This document shows positions 1 through 5,104 of a stretch of DNA of 5,104 nucleotides, in pieces. The translations under genes were made by a program, and so were the position numbers. This DNA is from Brumimicrobium sp965656195 (GTDB lineage Bacteria; Bacteroidota; Bacteroidia; Flavobacteriales_D; Crocinitomicaceae). The stretch spans positions 1-5,104 of the forward strand of contig CBFHJL010000148.1 of the NCBI GenBank assembly GCA_965656195.1. Direction: 5' to 3'. The notes under the pieces were generated by a model that made no database searches, was not told the DNA's origin, and saw only the letters and a program-made list of their open reading frames with translations. The stretch's first letter is position 1. Each line of letters starts with the position of its first letter.

Positions 1-81
1 GATTGCGTTGTAACCGTTCCTCTTTCGAAATCGATTTCCGAGAGGATTGATCTTTGAGAATATTCTGGTTTTTAATTTCAT
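1..81 (-). CDS. Possible start of a further downstream gene, 3' end outside the window (hypothetical)
   Basis: An ATG whose first base is at 81 opens a frame of 27 codons with no stop before the left edge. It begins MKLKTRIFSK and then reads as a strongly basic stretch (K4, R6, K10, R17, R19, K20, R21). Such a basic N-terminus would suit a protein whose first membrane helix follows just beyond the window, but no hydrophobic segment is visible here, so that is a guess. The start is 7 bases after the RNase D stop, which matches the tight spacing of the other genes. An AGAGG sits directly against the ATG, too close to be a normal ribosome binding site. The competing reading is that this DNA is the continuation of the RNase D frame, which is also open to the edge. 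Not recognised as any family. Confidence 0.33.
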   Translation of the reverse strand, partial: MKLKTRIFSKINPLGNRFRKRNGYNAI

Positions 82-88
82 CCTCTAC

Positions 89-931
89 TTATCTTAGTAT
101 TAGAACAATACGGTCTTGAACGTGTTGGTTTCTAAACTTGGGATGTACTCGTTTGATTGCTGACCAATTCTTAGCTTTTTCAGGATTGATTGATAGATCC
201 TTCATGATTTGTTTATCGATGACTTTGAATGCCGGTCGATTCAATTGTTTGGCAAACTCATCTCTAAGCTCCATTAGCTTTTCAAACCTCATCCATTCCC
301 GAAGAGATAGTTCCTTTCTATCCTTTTCTGGAACAATTTCAAATGGTGCTGCCACCCAATTAGACGCCTCAAATTGAATCATTTCCTGTTCAAACCAAGC
401 CATTCTGTTTTGCTCCTCCAATTGTTGCTCTAAGACTTCCTGTAGTTCGAAAAGATCGACAACATCTAAAGCAGCATAATGTTTTTGCTCATCTGTTAAG
501 GGACGTTGAAACCAGTTACTTTTTTGTTGACTAACTTGAGCCTCTCTGCCTAATTCATCAATTAAGGTGTTGCTCAATGAGAGAGACTGTTTGCCCGTCA
601 GAATTCGAGCAACCGCCAAATCCTTTATACCTCTCGGAGTTGCTCCCAAATGAACCAAAAGGCGCATATCTTCATTGAATGCAAAGCATAATTTCGTAAT
701 TTTCTCACTTTCTATTACAGGAAAAACTTTTTCAATGTTTACGTCTGCCAAGGGGTCTATTAAATAACACTCCTCTCCATCAAATATTTGCATTAGGCAA
801 AGATTGAAACCATATCTATAGTGGTTTTTATCGAACTCTAAATCTATTCCTATAGAAGATTTCTTGATCAGCTGGCTCACTACTTTTTCAAGTGCCTTAT
901 CATCGGTAATGTAGTGAACAGGATACTTCAT
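89..931 (-). CDS. rnd: RNase D-like 3'-5' exoribonuclease with one HRDC domain
   Basis: A 280-residue DEDD-superfamily exonuclease of the RNase D type. This family uses two metal ions to trim 3' ends of tRNA precursors and other structured RNA in the cytoplasm. The three exonuclease motifs are visible: Exo I with D30 and E32 (GIDLEFD), Exo II with D88 (FNEDMRLL), and Exo III of the DEDDy form with Y152 and D156 (HYAALDV). The phrase SNWFQRPLTDEQ at 138-149 is close to the usual RNase D run before Exo III. Residues about 208-278 form an HRDC nucleic-acid-binding domain (LRDEFAKQLNRPAFKVIDK at 222-240, then KRVHPKF). E. coli RNase D has about 375 residues and two HRDC-like domains, so this protein is short at the C-terminus. 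Its TAA falls right at the end of the HRDC and the same frame stays open for 29 more codons, so truncation is possible. The ATG lies 3 bases after the prenyl synthase stop and places the exonuclease fold normally. Confidence 0.9.
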   Translation of the reverse strand: MKYPVHYITDDKALEKVVSQLIKKSSIGIDLEFDKNHYRYGFNLCLMQIFDGEECYLIDPLADVNIEKVFPVIESEKITKLCFAFNEDMRLLVHLGATPRGIKDLAVARILTGKQSLSLSNTLIDELGREAQVSQQKSNWFQRPLTDEQKHYAALDVVDLFELQEVLEQQLEEQNRMAWFEQEMIQFEASNWVAAPFEIVPEKDRKELSLREWMRFEKLMELRDEFAKQLNRPAFKVIDKQIMKDLSINPEKAKNWSAIKRVHPKFRNQHVQDRIVLILR

Positions 932-934
932 ACT

Positions 935-1903
935 CTAGTGATCTCGTCCCATCAGAAATTTAGCTAACTCCAGCAACGGAGCTTTATTTTCATCAGAAAC
1001 ATTAATGGCTTCCATGTTTTTCAGCGCCTTGTTATAATATTCGGACTTTACTTCTTCAGCATGTGCCTTAACACCTATTTCGTCAAAGATCAATTTAACC
1101 TTTTCGATACGCTCATTACCGTGAAGATCATTCATGGCATTATTGAGGGCGTACAACTGATCGGCAGATGCAAGTTCCTTTGCTTTCAGTAATAAATATG
1201 TTTTTTTGTTGGCTAGAATATCACCCCCAACCTGCTTACCAAATTTATCTGGATCTGCATACAAATCTAATAAATCATCTTGCATTTGAAAGGCCAGACC
1301 TATATTCATCCCAAAGTCATAAATTGCTTTTTTTCCATCTTCCGGTGCTTTGGCAACAGTGGCTCCCATTTCCAAAGCCGCACCTAATAGAACTGATGTT
1401 TTCAGGCGAATCATTTCGATATAAGCTTCGATACTCACTTCCTCCAAAGATTCAAAATCCATATCCAACTGCTGACCTTCACATACTTCTTTTGCAGTTC
1501 TCGAGAAAATATTCAATAATGAAGGGAGTACATCAACCTCATGACGTGATAAATGCTCATATGCTTCTACAAACAAAACATCACCAGACAAAATGCCTAT
1601 GTTCGTATTCCATTTTTCATGTACCGTTTGCTTTGCTCTTCTCAAAGGAGCTTCATCCATAATATCATCATGAATCAATGTGAAATTATGAAAAAGCTCC
1701 ACGGCTAAAGCCGCATTTATCGCTTTGACTCCCGGTTCTCCAAAAAGGCTACAACCTAGCATTGTAAGCGTTGGACGCGTTCTTTTTCCTCCCAAAGTTA
1801 AGAAGTAACGCAATGGGTCGTACAGATTCTTTGGTGACGCTGGAAAATCAAGTTTACTTATTTTATCTTCCAGGATAGATTGATATTCTTCGAGCTCTTG
1901 CAT
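935..1903 (-). CDS. Trans-polyprenyl diphosphate synthase (geranylgeranyl/octaprenyl diphosphate synthase family)
   Basis: A 322-residue class I isoprenyl diphosphate synthase. It condenses isopentenyl diphosphate head-to-tail onto an allylic diphosphate to build the chain used for menaquinone, carotenoids or other isoprenoids, in the cytoplasm. Diagnostic motifs are complete: GGKRTRP at 38-44 (IPP and diphosphate binding), the first aspartate-rich motif DDIMD at 79-83 followed by R88-R89, K168-T169, and the second aspartate-rich motif QDDLLD at 208-213 followed by FGKQVGGDI at 221-229. Length is normal for the family. The residue five places before the first motif is Phe74 and the one at four is Thr75, with no insertion inside the motif; in the literature scheme this resembles archaeal-type geranylgeranyl diphosphate synthases rather than classical farnesyl synthases. 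Exact product length cannot be settled from sequence, so no symbol is given. The ATG follows the rmlA stop by 4 bases, pointing to shared transcription and probably coupled translation. Confidence 0.93.
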   Translation of the reverse strand: MQELEEYQSILEDKISKLDFPASPKNLYDPLRYFLTLGGKRTRPTLTMLGCSLFGEPGVKAINAALAVELFHNFTLIHDDIMDEAPLRRAKQTVHEKWNTNIGILSGDVLFVEAYEHLSRHEVDVLPSLLNIFSRTAKEVCEGQQLDMDFESLEEVSIEAYIEMIRLKTSVLLGAALEMGATVAKAPEDGKKAIYDFGMNIGLAFQMQDDLLDLYADPDKFGKQVGGDILANKKTYLLLKAKELASADQLYALNNAMNDLHGNERIEKVKLIFDEIGVKAHAEEVKSEYYNKALKNMEAINVSDENKAPLLELAKFLMGRDH

Positions 1904-1907
1904 GAAA

Positions 1908-2768
1908 CTATTTTATCAAATTTAATAGGTAATTCCCATATCCACTTTTAACAAGCGGTTGTGCCAATTGTTTCAATTCAGCTTTATCGATAAAGCCCTT
2001 TCGAAATGCAACCTCTTCAATACAGCCGATTTTGAGTCCTTGTCTTTCTTCTATCACTTGAACAAACTGCCCAGCTTGCATTAAAGAAGGGAAGGTTCCC
2101 GTATCTAGCCATGCAGTCCCACGATTCAGAACAGCTACCTTGAGATTATTTCTCTTTAAATACTCTGCATTTACGTCAGTGATTTCATACTCTCCACGAG
2201 CCGAAGGTTTTAGATTCTTTGCGATTTCAATGACATCATTGTCATAAAAATAAAGACCCGGAACTGCATAATTCGATTTAGGATTTTCTGGCTTTTCTTC
2301 AATAGAAATAGCGTTCATATCATTATCAAATTCAACAACTCCATAACGTTTAGGATCTGAAACATGATAAGCATAAACCACTCCCCCTTCAGGATCGTTA
2401 TTCTCTTGAAGTAGGTCGTCCATTCCGACACCATAGAATATATTATCGCCAAGAATCAATGCAACCTTATCGTTGCCTATAAATTCTTCACCTATTACAA
2501 AAGCTTGAGCTAAACCATTTGGTTCTTCCTGAACAGCATACTCAAATTTGCACCCGAGCTGACTTCCATCACCCAGTAATTTCTTAAACTGAGGCATGTC
2601 ATGAGGTGTAGAAATAATCAAAATCTCTTGGATACCGGCACTCATCAAAATTGATAATGGATAATAAATCATTGGCTTATCATATACAGGCATCAATTGT
2701 TTACTTACCGCTAATGTGAGTGGATGCAAACGTGTTCCTGACCCCCCTGCTAGAATAATTCCTTTCAT
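1908..2768 (-). CDS. rfbA: Glucose-1-phosphate thymidylyltransferase (dTDP-glucose pyrophosphorylase)
   Basis: RmlA/RfbA joins dTTP and alpha-D-glucose 1-phosphate to give dTDP-glucose and pyrophosphate, the first step towards dTDP-L-rhamnose and other dTDP-deoxysugars of surface polysaccharide. The 286 residues match the usual length of about 290 and the protein is intact. Visible signatures: nucleotide-binding GGSGTRLHPLT at 8-18, the PVYDKPMIYYPLS block at 27-39, QEEPNGLAQAF at 80-90, LGDN at 106-109 with metal-binding D108, YGVVEFD at 142-148, EEKP at 157-160, ARGEYEITDVN at 190-200, and RGTAWLDTGT at 216-225 with the second metal-site Asp, D222. This is the homotetrameric RmlA type rather than a GalU UTP enzyme, judging from the YDKPMIYYPLS, GLAQAF and AWLDTGT blocks. 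The ATG lies 15 bases after the transporter stop, with a weak AGGA directly before it. The other dTDP-rhamnose genes (rfbB, rfbC, rfbD) are not in this window. Confidence 0.97.
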   Translation of the reverse strand: MKGIILAGGSGTRLHPLTLAVSKQLMPVYDKPMIYYPLSILMSAGIQEILIISTPHDMPQFKKLLGDGSQLGCKFEYAVQEEPNGLAQAFVIGEEFIGNDKVALILGDNIFYGVGMDDLLQENNDPEGGVVYAYHVSDPKRYGVVEFDNDMNAISIEEKPENPKSNYAVPGLYFYDNDVIEIAKNLKPSARGEYEITDVNAEYLKRNNLKVAVLNRGTAWLDTGTFPSLMQAGQFVQVIEERQGLKIGCIEEVAFRKGFIDKAELKQLAQPLVKSGYGNYLLNLIK

Positions 2769-2783
2769 TCCTAATGATTTAAG

Positions 2784-5104
2784 TTAGTCTTCATTTTGAT
2801 CGATCTTAGTTCTTGGATCAACCGATAATTCTTCCAAATCAATATCAAGCTCTTCATCGTATATATTTATGAACGGCTCTTTTAATGCTTTGTTTGCAAT
2901 CCTTTTCTCAAGACTTAACAATAGAGATGGAAGAACAACAAGATTAGTCAACATGGCCACTAAAAGGGTGAGTGAGACTAACATCCCCAAAGCCTGTGTT
3001 CCGCCAAACTGAGAAAGGGCAAACATTGAGAAGCCAAAAAATAGGACTATTGAAGTATAGAACATACTTAAACCTGTTTCTCGCAATGCATTAATTACAC
3101 ATGTTCTTAAATCCCAACTTTTATTCTTCAATTCCTGACGATACTTTGCCAAAAAGTGAATTGTATCATCGACCGAAATACCAAACGCAATACTAAAGAC
3201 GAGTATAGTTGATGGCTTAATAGGAATTGCAAAGAATCCCATTACTCCAGCGGTAAATAATAAAGGAATGAAGTTAGGCACTAATGAAATTATTACCATT
3301 CTCCATGATCCAAAAAGGAGTGCCATCATCACAGCAATCATTCCTATAGCAATTGCTAAACTTGTCAGTAGATTCTTTACAAGATATTGTGTTCCTTCGG
3401 CAGCAACTATAGCGGTACCTGTAAAAATATATTCAATTTTTTCTTCTTCAATTGCTGACTTTAAGGCATTATTGAATTCAGGTTTTTCATAATAAGAAGA
3501 CAACAACTCAGGGTCTAAATCAAATTGAAACTGAAGAGAGTCATTTCCGTTAGCGAGCTGATACGTCAAGTTATTTCTATATGCGCTCGAAAGTTTAAAA
3601 ATGGAATCTAAATAATCAGTGTTACCCTTCTTTACTTTTTCATAAAAAGATATTGCCTCTTCATACTCAGGATTGAGAAGCGTATCCATTTTTTCAGAAA
3701 GTGACTCTACTTTTTCAGCAATTTCATACGATCCAAGATCTACGATCTGCATTCGAATTCTCATGGTTGTGTTTGCGGTATCTACCAGTTCTTTCATAGA
3801 GTAACCAATGCCAACATTGGGAAAATATTTTTCAGTTGTTGCTAGCACTTCTTTTTCGTCAAATGAACCAGATAAGTAATTACTGATTTCGTCTTTTGAT
3901 GGGGTTCTAATGTCTACAATTGAATCCAAAGAGTCAATCGGTTCCGGAAGATTCAAAGGAATCAAATCTTTTGCAATTTTAGGATAGTTATATAAAATAG
4001 AGTCTGCGTATTCTGCGTTTCCTGCTTTCAATGAATCTCTCAAACGGAATGCCGTTTTTGTTCTCGCCATATCCAACTGAAAAGCATCGACATATTGCCC
4101 CAAGCGCCTCATATCTTTTCTACTTATCAACCTGTACATATCAGGATTATTCCCGTAATACGCCATGTTAATGAGCTTCATAAAATCTACAGCAGAAATC
4201 GATTTACTAAATACTGTATCCTGTTTTAGGAGATTTTGAACACTTTCAACCTTCCCCAATAACTTACTGTTGAATTTACGTCCATCACTTTTGTAGTCAA
4301 GCAATAGTTCGAAAGGAACAGCTCCACCGAAGTTTTCTTGTATAAATTCAACATCCTTCAATATGGGATCTGAATCAGGCAGGTCGCTGGTGAGGTTACC
4401 CGTAGCTTGCATTTTAGAAATTCCCCATGCACAAAGCGCTACAATAACAACGGTGAAAATATATACCTGTTTACGTTTGGTAGTTGCTAAAACTACAAGT
4501 CTCTCTACTACGCCTTTAGAAAAGTTCTTCTCTAGATGCTTAAGGTGTCTTGGCTTAGGTGGTTTAGCGATAGAAAAAACAATGGGTATTATGCAAATCG
4601 AAAGGATAAAAACCATCATGATATTGATGGAGGCACTCGTCCCAAATTCGGCCAACTTTTCAGAGTTCGTAAAGATAAAAGTTGAAAACCCTAAAGCTGT
4701 GGTAAAATTAGTAAGAAACGTTGCATTACCCACCTTTTGAACAACCCTAGAAAGTGCCTTTGTCTTATTTCCGTGAAGTTTAACCTCTCTGTGAAACTTA
4801 GTAAGTAAGAAAATACAGTTAGGTATTCCTATTACAATCATCAGTGGTGGAATCAAGGCCATCAAGATGGATAACTTGAAGCCCATCAAAGAAATGCTTC
4901 CCAAAGACCATATTACCGCCGTGAAAACAACAAGGTTACAGAAAGCAACAACTCTAAAAGATCTGAAAAATATGAAAAGAAGAAGCGAGGTGACTGCTAT
5001 GGCTAGTCCAATGAAAATATACATTTCACTTACAACTCTTTTACTCATCACAACCCTTATGTGAGGAAGACCAGCGAAATGCATTTTACCAAAAACGTCT
5101 TCTT
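2784..5104 (-). CDS. RND/MMPL-superfamily membrane transporter, 5' end outside the window
   Basis: A large inner-membrane protein of the RND superfamily (MMPL / hopanoid-exporter-like branch), which generally uses the proton gradient to move lipids or hydrophobic compounds. Numbering from the Met at 5084, hydrophobic segments lie near 20-40, 45-68, 72-96, 122-140, 148-173 (first-half TM2-6), 205-223 (TM7), then 570-592, 596-620, 624-646, 670-690 and 696-726 (TM8-12). A soluble loop of about 345 residues (225-569) between TM7 and TM8 is expected to be periplasmic. The second half carries the family motif GISVDDTIHFLAKYR at 635-649; the matching first-half site reads IGIPNCIFLLTKFH. The last 25 residues are acidic (11 Asp/Glu) and presumably cytoplasmic. 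The Met at 5084 is not the true start: the frame continues open upstream (GAA GAC GTT TTT GGT AAA) to the edge, and TM1 plus the first periplasmic loop are missing. Substrate unknown. The downstream stop is 15 bases before rfbA. Confidence 0.9.
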   Translation of the reverse strand, partial: EDVFGKMHFAGLPHIRVVMSKRVVSEMYIFIGLAIAVTSLLLFIFFRSFRVVAFCNLVVFTAVIWSLGSISLMGFKLSILMALIPPLMIVIGIPNCIFLLTKFHREVKLHGNKTKALSRVVQKVGNATFLTNFTTALGFSTFIFTNSEKLAEFGTSASINIMMVFILSICIIPIVFSIAKPPKPRHLKHLEKNFSKGVVERLVVLATTKRKQVYIFTVVIVALCAWGISKMQATGNLTSDLPDSDPILKDVEFIQENFGGAVPFELLLDYKSDGRKFNSKLLGKVESVQNLLKQDTVFSKSISAVDFMKLINMAYYGNNPDMYRLISRKDMRRLGQYVDAFQLDMARTKTAFRLRDSLKAGNAEYADSILYNYPKIAKDLIPLNLPEPIDSLDSIVDIRTPSKDEISNYLSGSFDEKEVLATTEKYFPNVGIGYSMKELVDTANTTMRIRMQIVDLGSYEIAEKVESLSEKMDTLLNPEYEEAISFYEKVKKGNTDYLDSIFKLSSAYRNNLTYQLANGNDSLQFQFDLDPELLSSYYEKPEFNNALKSAIEEEKIEYIFTGTAIVAAEGTQYLVKNLLTSLAIAIGMIAVMMALLFGSWRMVIISLVPNFIPLLFTAGVMGFFAIPIKPSTILVFSIAFGISVDDTIHFLAKYRQELKNKSWDLRTCVINALRETGLSMFYTSIVLFFGFSMFALSQFGGTQALGMLVSLTLLVAMLTNLVVLPSLLLSLEKRIANKALKEPFINIYDEELDIDLEELSVDPRTKIDQNED
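3597..3632 (-). repeat. Second copy of a 12-residue motif in the transporter periplasmic loop
   Basis: Residues 485-496 of the transporter (numbered from the Met at 5084) read KKGNTDYLDSIF. They match KAGNAEYADSIL at 353-364 at 7 of 12 positions (K, G, N, Y, D, S, I), with E/D and L/F conservative changes. Both sit in charged, helix-like parts of the loop between TM7 and TM8. It is a protein-level repeat; the DNA copies are not closely similar. It could be a small structural repeat of a family-specific insertion, or chance. Confidence 0.4.
3993..4028 (-). repeat. First copy of a 12-residue motif in the transporter periplasmic loop
   Basis: Residues 353-364 of the transporter (numbered from the Met at 5084) read KAGNAEYADSIL, the partner of KKGNTDYLDSIF at 485-496. 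The two copies are 132 residues apart inside a loop of about 345 residues. A shorter echo, DSLDSIV at 384-390, lies between them. Seen directly in the translation; any structural meaning is inference. Confidence 0.4.

Larger units (their letters stand above)
1..5104 (-). other. Probable single transcription unit: transporter - rfbA - prenyl synthase - RNase D - (next gene)
   Basis: Every supported gene points the same way. The gaps, in transcription order, are 15 bases (transporter to rfbA), 4 bases (rfbA to prenyl synthase), 3 bases (prenyl synthase to RNase D) and 7 bases (RNase D to the possible next ATG). None of these gaps can hold a promoter or a hairpin terminator, so co-transcription is the simplest reading. 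The promoter would have to lie beyond the right edge or inside a coding region, and the terminator beyond the left edge. Short gaps suggest translational coupling, which is plausible in a group where Shine-Dalgarno sequences are often weak; only short purine runs precede the ATGs here. Confidence 0.75.

Noticed and set aside
138..377. Open frame of 79 codons on the plus strand
   Set aside because: It is antisense to the HRDC-coding part of the RNase D gene, and nothing in its translation suggests a real protein.
1201..1207. Run of seven T (A7 on the coding strand) in the prenyl synthase as a frameshift or slippage site
   Set aside because: The reading frame is normal on both sides: FGKQVGGDI comes before the run and a typical C-terminal region follows, with full family length. 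There is no sign of a shift.
1168..1662. Open frame of 164 codons on the plus strand
   Set aside because: It lies entirely opposite the polyprenyl synthase, whose conserved motifs run through the same bases. Its translation shows no recognisable domain.
2769..2783. Internal promoter or terminator between the transporter and rfbA
   Set aside because: The gap is only 15 bases, with no hairpin and no recognisable Bacteroidota-type promoter elements.
4363..4740. Open frame of 125 codons on the plus strand
   Set aside because: It is antisense to the transporter's TM and loop coding sequence, has no family features, and breaks the uniform gene direction.
5082..5084. ATG as the true start of the transporter
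   Set aside because: The frame is open through this codon to the edge. A start here would omit TM1 and the first periplasmic loop expected in this superfamily. The residues after it look like the end of that loop leading into TM2.

Overview
The window looks like ordinary housekeeping and envelope-related sequence from a member of the Bacteroidota, probably a Cytophagales-type marine or soil bacterium. This rests on the low GC content, the weak or absent Shine-Dalgarno sequences, and the style of the proteins (a one-piece MMPL/RND-type membrane protein, a compact RmlA, a short RNase D with one HRDC domain). The taxon is inferred from general protein character, not from a database match.

All supported genes lie on the minus strand, so transcription runs from right to left. 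In transcription order they are: (1) a large RND/MMPL-superfamily membrane transporter, cut at its N-terminus by the right edge (2784 to beyond 5104); (2) rmlA/rfbA, glucose-1-phosphate thymidylyltransferase (1908-2768); (3) a trans-polyprenyl diphosphate synthase (935-1903); (4) an RNase D-like 3'-5' exonuclease with an HRDC domain (89-931); and (5) possibly the beginning of a further gene running off the left edge (1-81). Gaps between genes are 15, 4, 3 and 7 bases, which strongly suggests one polycistronic transcript. No promoter or terminator is visible inside the window, and no gene-free stretch exceeds about 90 bases.

Functionally the cluster is mixed. RmlA begins dTDP-L-rhamnose (and related dTDP-sugar) synthesis for surface glycans. 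The prenyl synthase makes the isoprenoid chain of quinones, carotenoids or lipid carriers. The transporter may move a lipid or hydrophobic compound across or out of the inner membrane. RNase D acts in RNA 3'-end processing. A shared envelope/lipid theme for the first three is possible, but it is inference.

I found no mobile element, CRISPR array, RNA gene or clearly novel system. The points worth a second look are: the RNase D stop codon, after which the same frame stays open to the window edge; the unequal conservation of the acidic relay motif between the two halves of the transporter; a short repeated motif in the transporter's periplasmic loop; and the gene combination itself.
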